Source: SB11 sp035906255
Lineage (GTDB): Bacteria; Bacteroidota; Bacteroidia; UBA8524
Direction of reading: 5' to 3'
Assembly: GCA_035906255.1 (NCBI GenBank)
Contig: JAMIFM010000018.1
Location: forward strand, 62,001-126,000
Length of the DNA: 64,000 nucleotides
The notes beneath the pieces were generated by a model that ran no database searches, had not been told where the DNA came from, and worked only from the letters and a program-made list of their open reading frames with translations. Shown here one piece after another: positions 10,601-18,648 of this stretch. A program made the translations under genes and the position numbers. How positions within the stretch are numbered: position 1 is the stretch's first letter; every line of letters starts with the position of its first letter.

Positions 10601-12013
10601 GTTTTGGTGCTGCCAACTATTGGCATGACGGTAATGATTGCCTAACTCCCACCTGAACGGATTACGTTTTTTGCTTAGGGTACTAAACCTGTTTATCCAA
10701 AAGGCATAAGTCTTTCTATCAGGAGCGTCGGCCATTACGCTGTATAACAGATAATATTCATGAAAATTATAAACATCGCATAATTCACCAAAATCGGTGT
10801 TAATCCAATGACTGGGAACAACTGCCGCCAATGGTGCAAATACGTTTGCATTGTTTTCTCCCCCTTCAAAATCAAATACTGATATGGTTTTAATATCTGC
10901 TGCACTGGGATTGTATGAGGAGGCATTAACAGGTGATGCGCCGTACACATACCCATCAAAAAAAGAGGGGAGAAAATCTTTTATTTTTTCTCTGTGGTCT
11001 TCAACATTCGGTAAGCAGACACTGTTGGCATGAACTGTTTTGTAGTGAAACTCCCGCTCCATATAATCTATGCCTGTAATAACTTGGGCAGCTTTGCACA
11101 ATGGAATTATCATATCCAGCAAATTTGCACCCCTTTCAATTCCTATATCAGCATTGTTAATTGGGTTTCGTAAGTATAAGTTGCGGGTAAGGGTTAACGT
11201 AAACGGGTCGGTGGCAAAAAAGCACTTGGTATCAAAGCTCCATGTTACATCCGTAAAAATAAAATCCATGTACCTATTCACAACGGCTTGCATTTCTTGC
11301 AGGATAAAAAAGCCTTCATCAGCGGGGGTAGGTTTCACAAAAATATCGTGTTGGGCATCGGGGGTAACAAATTTTTTCACCATTACCAACCCCATCATAA
11401 TGCACGCAAACTGGTCTTTGCTCATTTCAGGGGCTTGGCCTCTAAAAGTTAGTTCGTTGCAATTTCCGTTTCCGTCTTTGCCAACTTTTTGGTAAGCATC
11501 GGCATCGGTCATCGTAGTATTGCTCTTTTGCCAGTTTTCAAGGGTACGGTTGTCAACATCGTCCCGAAGAAAAAAGCCGTTCAGTGCACCTGTGGTGAGC
11601 GTAGGGTCGTAATACCTCTCGGCAGCTTCGTCCAACCGTCTTATCGTTCGCAGGGCATAATACAATTCGTTCAGAGTAGTTTGGGTGGATTTACCCCCAT
11701 CTTTCAGCAGTTTAAACTCTGTGGCCAGTAGTGCAATGTAAAACCCTAACTGGCTGGTACCATCCCCGTATTTAATGTATCCGTTGGGAAAATCGCACCA
11801 CGTATTATCGGTAGATACATCAATACGGGCTGACATTGGTATGCAGTCCCCCGGACGATTTCCGATATGGGTAAAGTATAACTTATATCGGTTGCGGTAC
11901 GTCCAATACAGTTCGTGCAGTTCTTCTTCACTGTAAACAGTGGTTTGCGACCATAAAAAATGCGACGGGAGCAGGCATAGCACAGCCATTAAACAAAGAA
12001 TTTTGCTTTTCAT
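7691..12013 (-). CDS. Giant secreted beta-helix protein with T9SS sorting domain
   Basis: The 1440-residue protein starts with a signal peptide (MKSKILCLMAVLCLLPSHF, cleavage probably after WSQ). Residues 25-520 are an alpha/beta region that I do not recognise. From about 600 to 1050 it turns into short repeated beta strands rich in Asn (NNCKKAIETWGGGGNF, NNQANIVING), typical of right-handed parallel beta-helices. The last 85 residues contain FVIQPNPATTHITLEI and a beta-sandwich tail, the T9SS sorting domain. It should be displayed or released by the host's own T9SS. It is cargo of the element and follows two lipoprotein genes in the same operon. Such helices often bind or cleave polysaccharide, but no catalytic site is visible. 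Confidence 0.8.
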   Translation of the reverse strand: MKSKILCLMAVLCLLPSHFLWSQTTVYSEEELHELYWTYRNRYKLYFTHIGNRPGDCIPMSARIDVSTDNTWCDFPNGYIKYGDGTSQLGFYIALLATEFKLLKDGGKSTQTTLNELYYALRTIRRLDEAAERYYDPTLTTGALNGFFLRDDVDNRTLENWQKSNTTMTDADAYQKVGKDGNGNCNELTFRGQAPEMSKDQFACIMMGLVMVKKFVTPDAQHDIFVKPTPADEGFFILQEMQAVVNRYMDFIFTDVTWSFDTKCFFATDPFTLTLTRNLYLRNPINNADIGIERGANLLDMIIPLCKAAQVITGIDYMEREFHYKTVHANSVCLPNVEDHREKIKDFLPSFFDGYVYGASPVNASSYNPSAADIKTISVFDFEGGENNANVFAPLAAVVPSHWINTDFGELCDVYNFHEYYLLYSVMADAPDRKTYAFWINRFSTLSKKRNPFRWELGNHYRHANSWQHQNRPHDKELEGFYGAYDFMLAYNLFKMKYPIEALLEYQEAGCDCGAPIEDVPWVKPTDTTLTGTWKWRNPTIKLSSNVSGSFNTLSSGTVVAERYHTDYVEKGISAFSYLSLYNYKIENTGVLHTKDNTVLCNGKQLALLNGGKLIVGGDLPSEVSEFRVRSGTTLIVHTDGELRIKNNSRLIIEPGGVLLIDPNANIFLDGANAILEIQGVISLATNGVFKPTGSGFVLFNNHRPDLNTFLTPEGTYTILNEGGGGVVEFNRAGGGKMVEIASHTKVQVHDNVHVKITEATVECGIDAGFVLSCPVTIQRSVFTKIPTLAADYVHNALSLIGQDSVRIWNCAFNNAKTAVAAYIPGNRITITICSFNNCKKAIETWGGGGNFVGSTFNNNDRTWTDLSARRFTSIEHNLFTNNQANIVINGALMPFVGFMGNVFKNNHTTILANNSSDVSLVCNQFTGNSTNGIFQGNSVAYASTHMPFQAKMFNGNIALTGHNMFITGATYPQRGLLFLNDSRYRFDDGYNSFINNYNSSPLFFYSVYSNVSRPVSGPTNPYLYTPNADINFVNNSWSLAPVGNTFQNVLDYNKNTSYKHFDLNFSTPQMEIYGHAKASTTTCPVSHWNDALGNPNSFSPAAISFFHINGSFHSTSQVNPGGGDELKFIYPTTPTTVQDGVFTGHLFHIAASDAVKATYNGVRSNSGLVINLLALENLNDLLVSTINVQLEDDKHTWAHAYNQYVSLLCEAKYAGAFLNNIETENIHLTQAIVLCDAILAANETQPESNYYFKKLHTHYDKGNIYSVFKHYSDALSVFSGMETFAITEDINLLEVTQCVTEQEKLLHDGIITKYQYHENVKLCLTSFSIEVPSDLGFGYDSTYNEDSAEFNDISFVIQPNPATTHITLEINQVIPEAQITVAVYNKFGVNMTGMLNQGVHSQGQYLITLPVSSLNTDVYSAIVFANGVPYSKHFIKQSE

Positions 12014-12037
12014 AAATTGATAAATGTTAGTTATTGA

Positions 12038-12718
12038 TTATTTAAGTATTCGGCTTCTTTTTAGCCAAAAGGTTTTGTTTTTGTGTAAGCTTTGTTTGCG
12101 TATGATGCCATACCCCTTTGCCACCCATGTAAGGGTTGAGTCTAAACTAAGTGTTTCATCTTTTACGTTATGGTACAGTAATACTTTAGAATATGTTTTG
12201 TTAGCTACTGTGTAGGTTTCAAAAGAGTCTCTTAAGGTATAAATGCCATTTGCCCCTGCCGCAAAGCCTCGGTTTATAGTAAAAGGATAGGCGACCAATA
12301 GCGAATAATCAACCCCCCACCCGGGTGTAGCTTTTACATACTTAACTAAAGGAACGTAATGCTGTGGAAGACAGGGACAACCACGTATATCAAAGAAATA
12401 TTTGGTTTGGTCGAGGGTGCTTTTTGATTCAACTGACATTTCCTCAAAAATCCCCATAGGAGGTTTTCCGTCATACCCATAGCTTATGGTATCGTAATAG
12501 GCATTATATACACCAATACTGTCCAACAGCCCCGTTGCACTGTCTTCATATACCCAATACGTGCCCACATTAAACCACGAATAATCCTTTACCAACTGTG
12601 GTATGGCATAAAAGGGAGTTGGTGCAGGTGGTTGGGAGTCGTCGTCAGGCTTGCAGCCATGCAGGGTAGGTAGCGTAAGGCACAAAAGAGGTATTATCAG
12701 AACGAGTAATTTTTTCAT
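12038..12718 (-). CDS. Lipoprotein, paralogue of its upstream neighbour
   Basis: The protein has a lipoprotein signal (MKKLLVLIIPLLCLTL...LHGC) and should be anchored to a membrane by Cys22. The mature part opens with VKDYSWFNVGTYWVYEDSATGLLDS, matching the upstream gene product almost residue for residue in this stretch. Both end with a segment of the form DSTLTWVA...GIIRKQ. The ATG at 12718 fits the signal peptide. The in-frame longer start at 12760 would overlap the upstream gene and bury the signal. The function is unknown. The repeated GTYWVYEDSATG pattern is common in Bacteroidota outer-surface lipoproteins of unknown role. Confidence 0.75.
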   Translation of the reverse strand: MKKLLVLIIPLLCLTLPTLHGCKPDDDSQPPAPTPFYAIPQLVKDYSWFNVGTYWVYEDSATGLLDSIGVYNAYYDTISYGYDGKPPMGIFEEMSVESKSTLDQTKYFFDIRGCPCLPQHYVPLVKYVKATPGWGVDYSLLVAYPFTINRGFAAGANGIYTLRDSFETYTVANKTYSKVLLYHNVKDETLSLDSTLTWVAKGYGIIRKQSLHKNKTFWLKRSRILK

Positions 12719-12726
12719 AACAAGCA

Positions 12727-13362
12727 TTATTTTTTCTTTATATGTGACTTTTTTAGCCAATAGGTTTGAGGTACACCCAACCTCTGTTTCTTAATAATAC
12801 CAAAGTTTGGTGCTACCCATGTTAATGTGGAATCATACATCATTATTCCATCACTCTCACAGTAATATAATTTAACATGAGAGTATGTAGTGCCATTAAT
12901 ATTTAAAGTTGCAAAAGTGTCTTTTAGTATAACTTTCTCAGGCAATTTATAAATTGTATCAGGCTTGAAGGGATATATTAACATTCTTGAGTACCAAATA
13001 TGTGGCCCAATTGATGGGTTGTTATAAGTTATGGCCATTCCTTTGGTTTTTCTATCAAGGGTTCCAAAGTGAAAATTAAAAGTGCTTCCCGTTACTGCAC
13101 TTCTTGCGTTCACTCCCAACACCTCGTTATCAAGTAAATGAACACCCCTATGGTCGTGGTCAGGGCTTATGCTTACTCTTGTTTCATATACAAATACGCT
13201 ATCCAATACTTTTGTTGCACTATCTTCATATATCCAATATGTACCTGTTTCAAACCAGCCATAATCCCTGACCTCTTGAGGAATTGGAATATATGGTACC
13301 CTTTCTTCTTTTTTACAGGCGCAAATAACAAATAGTATAGATAGTAGGTACAGCTTTTTCAT
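12727..13362 (-). CDS. Lipoprotein, tandem paralogue
   Basis: The lipoprotein signal is MKKLYLLSILFVICAC with the lipid-modified Cys in the last position, followed by KKEERVPYIPIP. The mature domain (VRDYGWFETGTYWIYEDSATKVLDS...DSTLTWVAPNFGIIKKQ) is a clear tandem duplicate of the next gene, which begins 8 bases downstream. The ATG at 13362 overlaps the stop of a 71-codon upstream frame as ATGA. Expected location is the outer membrane or periplasm. I cannot assign a function. Confidence 0.75.
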   Translation of the reverse strand: MKKLYLLSILFVICACKKEERVPYIPIPQEVRDYGWFETGTYWIYEDSATKVLDSVFVYETRVSISPDHDHRGVHLLDNEVLGVNARSAVTGSTFNFHFGTLDRKTKGMAITYNNPSIGPHIWYSRMLIYPFKPDTIYKLPEKVILKDTFATLNINGTTYSHVKLYYCESDGIMMYDSTLTWVAPNFGIIKKQRLGVPQTYWLKKSHIKKK

Positions 13363-13574
13363 ACGAAACAGGTTAGTATAAGACACTTATAAAACGGCTT
13401 ATTGTTGCATATCGTTTGCAGTAAAGTAGTATTTTGATAGACTGCAATTAGGTCTTTCATAGTTTGGTTTAAATTAGGTACTACTAAATTACAACACAAA
13501 CCGCCTTGCCAACTTGCAGAAACTGCAACATTGTTTTTTACTTTTACGGAATTTTGCAAACTGATACTTTTCAT
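13359..13574 (-). CDS. Possible 71-residue leader ORF
   Basis: This small frame starts with ATG at 13574, directly downstream (on the minus strand) of a strongly folded non-coding segment. Its TGA overlaps the lipoprotein ATG as ATGA, the arrangement of a translationally coupled leader. The protein (MKSISLQNSVKVKNNVAVSA, then a GG and a CC pair near residues 24-28) has no recognised domain. It could be a real small peptide, a translated leader, or chance. The coupling is the main argument for keeping it. Confidence 0.35.
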   Translation of the reverse strand: MKSISLQNSVKVKNNVAVSASWQGGLCCNLVVPNLNQTMKDLIAVYQNTTLLQTICNNKPFYKCLILTCFV

Positions 13575-13595
13575 TGGGTAAACATTTAAAACTCA

Positions 13596-13758
13596 AAAAG
13601 GGCGTGCACCCCATTTAACTGCTACACAGAAGGCTCGCGAAAGCCCGTACCGTAACAGCATAGAAGCAACACGCCCTTTTCTGAGGGCGTGTCCTTAAAT
13701 GCAGTCCTGCGGTACATAAATTTCGCGATTTTCTGTGCAGAACTATTTTTAGGACACA
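13596..13758 (-). promoter_or_regulatory. Structured leader or ncRNA with mutually exclusive stems
   Basis: Several perfect inverted repeats nest here: CACAGAA 13625-13631 with TTCTGTG 13731-13737 (plus CTG/CAG outside); TCGCGAAA 13635-13642 with TTTCGCGA 13721-13728; GTACCG 13647-13652 with CGGTAC 13710-13715. CACGCCCT at 13670-13677 can pair with AGGGCGTG at 13684-13691. As CACGCCCTTTT it can instead pair with AAAAGGGCGTG at 13596-13606. The two pairings exclude each other, as in a riboswitch or attenuator. The strand is assigned because the segment precedes the minus-strand cargo operon, but this is not certain. Confidence 0.5.
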
Positions 13759-13857
13759 TAATATGTATTCCCTTATAGTCTAAGGTTTATTGTTTCTAAA
13801 ACGTCTATCGTTTACACAAAGGTAGTAAACTACCATTTACAACACCAACACTGGTTC

Positions 13858-13871
13858 AACAACACGTTGTT
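13858..13871 (+). repeat. Element palindrome, copy 1 (AC form)
   Basis: Exact AACAACACGTTGTT, in the control region between the divergent cargo and polymerase operons. The arms AACAAC/GTTGTT are separated by a 2-bp AC spacer. Confidence 0.85.
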
Positions 13872-14184
13872 TTTAGAAACATACTGCTTTTTGCTTGTAT
13901 AAAGAGCGTTGGGTTTGGCACTATTGTGCCCAAACAGTAAACAGCGGTACAAACTTTACTAATGTTGGTTATAAATAATAGGGTGAATTAACCCAATTTA
14001 TTGCCTTTAAAAATGGTCATAAATTGTAAAAGCCGCATCCCTGCGGCTTCCGTGGAAATTTGATTATATATCTTTAAAAAGATAATTTATAAAATCAAAG
14101 TTTGAATAGTACACACAGAGACAAAAGTAAAGGCTTGTTAGTACGGCTACAAGGGTGATACCACCCAATATTGTATGAAAAATA

Positions 14185-14213
14185 AAAAACCGCCCTAATG
14201 GGGGGCGGTTTTT
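14185..14213. terminator. Strong bidirectional intrinsic terminator
   Basis: AAAAACCGCCC (14185-14195) pairs with GGGCGGTTTTT (14203-14213) across a 7-base loop, with T runs on both strands. No annotated gene ends here. On the plus strand it would end a transcript coming from 14.1 kb, which suggests a short untranslated RNA or an attenuated leader. Confidence 0.75.
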
Positions 14214-14324
14214 AATCTTGTGATGATACATCAACAAGGGCAAGTTGATAGTATAAATATATGATGCACAATTAATTCAAAAGGAAACCAAAGGTAGCAG
14301 CCTTTCAAATCCAACACAAGGGTG

Positions 14325-14346
14325 AAAACACCCTGTTTGGTGTTTT
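14325..14346 (+). terminator. Terminator-like hairpin upstream of dinB
   Basis: AAAACACC (14325-14332) pairs with GGTGTTTT (14339-14346), followed by more T. An upstream GGGTG at 14320-14324 can instead pair with CACCC at 14329-14333 and break the terminator, an attenuator-like layout 120 bases before the polymerase operon. Confidence 0.5.
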
Positions 14347-14467
14347 TCTTTCTATACACTCCTTTAAAAATATTTGACTGACAATCAATTAGTAACAACT
14401 TTCCTGTTGACTTCTTAAACTCAATTTAGTTTAATTATACAACTTATTCTTGTCGGTATTTTCAACA

Positions 14468-15622
14468 ATGGAAACGCAAATCGTTCACCTCGATTTGGAC
14501 ACCTTTTTTGTGTCCGTTGAGCGGCTTAAAAATCCTGCCCTTTTGGGCAAACCCGTTGTAGTCGGAGGCACTTCCGACAGAGGTGTTGTGGCTTCGTGCA
14601 GCTACGAAGCACGGGCTTTCGGTATCCATGCGGCTATGCCTGCACGACAGGCGCGTTACCTGTGCCCTAATGCAATTTTTGTTAAGGGGGATTACGAGGA
14701 TTACAGCAAGTTCTCTCACATGGTCACGGACATAATCAAAGAGAAAGTGCCCTTGTTTGAGAAGGCATCCATTGATGAACATTATGTGGACATGACAGGC
14801 ATGGACAAGTTTCACGGCACTTACGGCTATATGCACGAACTGAGGTTGCGCATTATTAAAGAAACAGGATTGCCGATTTCGTTCGGGTTGTCAAACAATA
14901 AAACAGTGAGCAAGATAGCCACAGGCGAAGCAAAACCCAACGGAGAGAGGCAGGTGTTGCAACACATTATGCAGGAGTTCTTAGACCCGCTGCCGATTAA
15001 CAAAATTCCAATGGTAGGAGAGAAAAGCTACCGAAGATTACGCGATTTGGGCATTTCCACAATCTTCACCCTTCGGCAGATGCCAGCTCCTCTTTTAATG
15101 AATGTGTTAGGGGATAATGGCAGGGTAATATGGGAACGGGCGAACGGAATTGACCATACTCCCGTTGTTCCCTATTCAGAGCAAAAAAGTATCAGTACCG
15201 AACGAACTTTTGATAAGGATACCATAGAGGTTATTACTATCAAATCAATTTTAACCAATATGGTGTGCGAGCTTGCGCATAAGCTGCGAGTACAGCAGAA
15301 GCTAACGGCCTGCATTACGGTAAAAATTCGGTACAGTAATTTTGATACGGAAAGCAAGCAAAAACGCATTCCCTATACTTCGAGCGACCATATTTTGATA
15401 AAAGAAGCCTTGCTCCAGTTCGACCAGCTTTTCCAACGCCGTATGCTGATACGGTTGGTCGGGGTTAGGGTTTCTCATTTGGTTCACGGCACAGAGCAGT
15501 TGGATATGTTTGAAGACCGTATCGAATTGCACAGCCTTTATCAAGCACTCGACAAGATACAACTGCGCTACGGTGAGGGTAAAATAGCCCGTGCTTCGGG
15601 TTTAAATACCCGCCGACAATAA
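14468..15622 (+). CDS. dinB: Y-family DNA polymerase (Pol IV type)
   Basis: The protein shows the Pol IV motifs: VHLDLDTFFVSVERL with the first catalytic Asp, SYEARAFGIHAAMPARQA, and the SIDE catalytic motif in ASIDEHYVDMTG. A helix-hairpin-helix (PINKIPMVGEKSYRRLRDLGI) and a little-finger domain follow. Because the catalytic acidic residues are intact, it is a real translesion polymerase and not an ImuB-type inactive homologue. The ATG at 14468 is preferred over the in-frame TTG at 14450. The dnaE-type gene follows 65 bases downstream on the same strand, so the two form one operon. It is cargo or a replication helper of the integrated element. Confidence 0.93.
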   Translation: METQIVHLDLDTFFVSVERLKNPALLGKPVVVGGTSDRGVVASCSYEARAFGIHAAMPARQARYLCPNAIFVKGDYEDYSKFSHMVTDIIKEKVPLFEKASIDEHYVDMTGMDKFHGTYGYMHELRLRIIKETGLPISFGLSNNKTVSKIATGEAKPNGERQVLQHIMQEFLDPLPINKIPMVGEKSYRRLRDLGISTIFTLRQMPAPLLMNVLGDNGRVIWERANGIDHTPVVPYSEQKSISTERTFDKDTIEVITIKSILTNMVCELAHKLRVQQKLTACITVKIRYSNFDTESKQKRIPYTSSDHILIKEALLQFDQLFQRRMLIRLVGVRVSHLVHGTEQLDMFEDRIELHSLYQALDKIQLRYGEGKIARASGLNTRRQ

Positions 15623-15687
15623 TCACCGATGCCGGTGATGATATAACCGCTATTTAGGACACACAAAGGAAAGAGAAGATACAGGCC

Positions 15688-18633
15688 ATGTACATTAACT
15701 GCCACAGCACTTACAGTCTTTGCTACGGGACTATGGAACTAAAAGATTTGGTTGCGCAGGCCGCCCAATGGGGTATCCGTGTGTTGGCATTAACGGACAT
15801 TAACTGTACAACGGGGGTGTTTGAGTTTGTACAGTTGTGTATCAAACACCACATAACCCCCATTATCGGGATTGAATTTAGGCGCAACAACACGTTGTTG
15901 TATGTTGGCCTTGCAAAAAACAAAGAGGGTTTTAGGGAATTGAATGCGTTTTTAACCGACCACAACTTAAACCAAATCCCTTTACCCTCACAAGCGCCTG
16001 AGTTTAGCAACGTAGCTGTGGTGTATCCGACCACCAATCAACCCCCTGAAGAAACTTTATTGCGGGACAACGAATACATCGGCATCCGTCCATCTGAATT
16101 ATCCAAACAACAACTCAAGCTGCAAGGCGGTAAACTACGCAAATCAGTGGTATTACAACCTGTTACTTACTTAAATCAAACGGGCAGGGAACTGCATAAA
16201 CGCTTACGCGCCATTGACAACAACGTGTTGTTGACCATGTTGAACACAGAAATGGGGGTAGCTGACGACGAGTATATGATAGAACCTGACCGCATTGTAC
16301 GGCGTTTTAGCAACTATCCTGAAATCATACTAAACACACAGCGTTTATTGGAAAGCTGCCAGTTTACGGTGGACTTTGATACAATAAAGAACAAGCGGCT
16401 CTTTACCACCAGCATTTACGATGACCGTCAGCTTTTGCGAAAATTGGCATTGGATGGGGTTGCCCAAAGGTACGGTAAAGGCAACCGTGAAGCGCACAAA
16501 CGGGCATTGCATGAACTGGAGGTAATTGAAAACTTAGGTTTTGAAGCCTATTTCTTAATCACATGGGACATCATTCGCTATTCGCAATCAAGGGGCTTTT
16601 TTCATGTCGGCAGGGGTAGTGGTGCAAACAGCATTGTGGCGTATTGTATGCACATCACCGATGTTGACCCCATTGGGTTGGATTTGTACTTTGAACGTTT
16701 CTTAAACCCCAAGCGAACCAGCCCTCCCGACTTTGACATTGACTATTCGTGGAAAGACAGGGACGATGTACACGAATACATCTTTAAACGCTATGGCAGG
16801 GAGCATACAGCCCTGTTAGGAGCTATCAGCACCTTTCAGCGCAGGGGTGCGATACGGGAGTTGGGAAAGGTGTATGGCTTGCCCAAAAGTGATATTGACG
16901 AAATGGCCGCCAACAAACGGTTTGATTTCAAAAGGGACACCATTACACAGGAAATTGCCCTGTACGCACGGATGCTTAACGGGTTTCCAAGCCATCGCAC
17001 TATTCATGCAGGCGGGGTATTAATCAGTGAAGAGCCTCTAAGCTATTACACGGCTCTTGACTTACCCCCGAAAGGTTTACCCACCGCCCAGTGGGATATG
17101 TACGAAGCAGAACGCATCCGTATGGATAAACTCGATATTTTAAGCCAGCGGGGATTGGGACACATAAAAGAAGCTACCGACCTTGTTCATCAAAACAGAG
17201 GTAAGAAAATAGATATACATGATGTAGCCACCATAATGAACGACCCCGTTGTAAAGGCACAGCTAAAATCAGGAGACAGTATCGGCTGCTTTTATATCGA
17301 AAGTCCTGCAATGCGTGGACTGCTTAACAAACTGCATTGTGATACCTACCTGACGTTGGTGGCGGCAAGTTCTATCATTCGCCCGGGTGTTGCTTCTTCG
17401 GGAATGATGGGGGAATACATCAGGCGGTTTCACCACCCTGAAACGGTCGAGTACTTACACCCTGTAATGGAGGAGCAGTTAAAGGAAACATTCGGGGTGA
17501 TGGTGTATCAGGAAGACGTTATCAAAGTTTGCCACCACTTCGCAGGATTAGACTTAGCCGATTCGGATGTTTTGCGGCGGGCAATGAGCGGCAAATACCG
17601 TTCAAAGATTGAGTTTGATAAGCTGGTAGAGAAATTCTTTACCAATTGTAGGGAAAAGGGCTATTCCGAAGAACTGACCAAAGAGGTTTGGCGGCAAATT
17701 GAAAGTTTTGCGGGGTACTCTTTCAGCAAAGCACACAGTGCTTCTTATGCGGTAGAGAGTTTTCAGAGCTTATACTTAAAGACGTATTACCCCAAGGAGT
17801 TTTACATCGCTGTAATTAACAACTTCGGGGGCTTTTACAGTACATGGGTGTATGTACACGAAGCAATTAAGGCAGGGGTCACAATGCACCTGCCGTGCGT
17901 GAATAGCAGCGACTGGTTAACCAACCTGAACGGGGATGATGCGTATTTGGGTTTTATTCATGTAAAGGGCTTGGAACAGGGGGTGGCCGAGCGCATCATT
18001 ACCGAACGTTATAAAAATGGGTTCTACCAAGATTTTGAAGATTTTGCCACCCGAACCAAAGCACCCCTTGAACAGCTACTGATACTTATCCGTACAGGGG
18101 CGTTGCGCTTTACAGAGCAGGGTAAAAGAACCCTGCAATGGGATGCCCACCTGTTAACGGGACACATTGATACTTCCCCTGATACCCAATGTTTGTTTGA
18201 AACTAAGGCAAAAAAGTTTGAACTGCCTGTGTTGGAGCATAGTATAGTGGAAGATGCTTACGATGAAATGGAGTTGTTGGGATTTTCATTATCCATGTCG
18301 GCGTTTGATTTGGTGGAGTTACCTCAGAAGGGACTGATTACAAACAAAGAACTAATAGCTAATACAGGGCGGATGGTAAGTATTGCAGGTAATTTTGTAG
18401 CCCCCAAGCCCGTTAGAACCGTTCACGGCCAAGAAATGGCCTTTGCCGCATTTTTGGATAGTGAGGGGGCTTTTTTTGATACCGTACATTTTCCTGATAG
18501 CCTCAAGTTTTACCCCATACACGGCAAAGGGGTGTATCAAATTACAGGCAAAGTGGTGTTGGATTTTGGGTATCCTTGTATTGAGGTAACAAGGCTTAAA
18601 AAATTACCTGCGGTAAAAGACCCGAGGTATTAG
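15688..18633 (+). CDS. C-family DNA polymerase III alpha subunit, error-prone (DnaE2-like) type
   Basis: The 981-residue protein is shorter than E. coli DnaE (1160). The N-terminal PHP domain is degenerate: the usual HxH is N-C-H in YINCHSTYSL and the usual TDHG is TDIN, so the PHP metal site is probably lost. The polymerase core is complete, with GRGSGANSIVAY (about 310) and the catalytic PPDFDIDYSWKDRD near residue 347. A C-terminal OB fold (GRMVSIAGNFVAP...) is present. Loss of the PHP site, pairing with dinB and a nearby SRAP gene fit a damage-tolerance polymerase and not the replicative enzyme. It contains two copies of the 14-bp element palindrome in its coding sequence. Confidence 0.9.
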   Translation: MYINCHSTYSLCYGTMELKDLVAQAAQWGIRVLALTDINCTTGVFEFVQLCIKHHITPIIGIEFRRNNTLLYVGLAKNKEGFRELNAFLTDHNLNQIPLPSQAPEFSNVAVVYPTTNQPPEETLLRDNEYIGIRPSELSKQQLKLQGGKLRKSVVLQPVTYLNQTGRELHKRLRAIDNNVLLTMLNTEMGVADDEYMIEPDRIVRRFSNYPEIILNTQRLLESCQFTVDFDTIKNKRLFTTSIYDDRQLLRKLALDGVAQRYGKGNREAHKRALHELEVIENLGFEAYFLITWDIIRYSQSRGFFHVGRGSGANSIVAYCMHITDVDPIGLDLYFERFLNPKRTSPPDFDIDYSWKDRDDVHEYIFKRYGREHTALLGAISTFQRRGAIRELGKVYGLPKSDIDEMAANKRFDFKRDTITQEIALYARMLNGFPSHRTIHAGGVLISEEPLSYYTALDLPPKGLPTAQWDMYEAERIRMDKLDILSQRGLGHIKEATDLVHQNRGKKIDIHDVATIMNDPVVKAQLKSGDSIGCFYIESPAMRGLLNKLHCDTYLTLVAASSIIRPGVASSGMMGEYIRRFHHPETVEYLHPVMEEQLKETFGVMVYQEDVIKVCHHFAGLDLADSDVLRRAMSGKYRSKIEFDKLVEKFFTNCREKGYSEELTKEVWRQIESFAGYSFSKAHSASYAVESFQSLYLKTYYPKEFYIAVINNFGGFYSTWVYVHEAIKAGVTMHLPCVNSSDWLTNLNGDDAYLGFIHVKGLEQGVAERIITERYKNGFYQDFEDFATRTKAPLEQLLILIRTGALRFTEQGKRTLQWDAHLLTGHIDTSPDTQCLFETKAKKFELPVLEHSIVEDAYDEMELLGFSLSMSAFDLVELPQKGLITNKELIANTGRMVSIAGNFVAPKPVRTVHGQEMAFAAFLDSEGAFFDTVHFPDSLKFYPIHGKGVYQITGKVVLDFGYPCIEVTRLKKLPAVKDPRY
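15886..15899 (+). repeat. Element palindrome, copy 2 (AC form)
   Basis: Exact AACAACACGTTGTT inside the dnaE-type gene, read in frame as N-N-T-L-L. Confidence 0.85.
16219..16232 (+). repeat. Element palindrome, copy 3 (GT form)
   Basis: Exact AACAACGTGTTGTT inside the dnaE-type gene, read in frame as N-N-V-L-L, 333 bases after copy 2. Confidence 0.85.
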
Positions 18634-18648
18634 GAATAAAAGGAAATC

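Larger units (their letters stand above)
13759..14467. other. Non-coding control region between divergent operons
   Basis: I see no gene in this stretch. It holds a perfect 10-bp inverted repeat (GTTTCTAAAA 13792-13801, TTTTAGAAAC 13871-13880) that encloses one copy of the 14-bp element palindrome, an imperfect GGCAC/GTGCC hairpin at 13917-13930, an AT-rich segment from about 13940 to 14110, and two terminator-like hairpins, each preceded by a related ACAAGGGTGA..CACCC stem. It lies between the leftward cargo operon and the rightward polymerase operon. It could hold both promoters, a small RNA or an origin. Confidence 0.5.

Noticed and set aside
7691..12013. Considered several plus-strand frames inside the beta-helix gene as real genes
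   Set aside because: They lie wholly opposite a 1440-codon frame with signal peptide and sorting domain, and have no motifs or ribosome-binding features.
13359..13574. Considered the 71-residue ORF as a RiPP precursor because of its GG and CC residues
   Set aside because: No modification or export genes lie nearby, and the leader pattern is not typical. It is kept only as a possible leader ORF.
14468..18633. Considered the polymerase operon as an imuA-imuB-dnaE2 cassette
   Set aside because: The PolY protein keeps its catalytic acidic residues, unlike ImuB, and no imuA gene is present.
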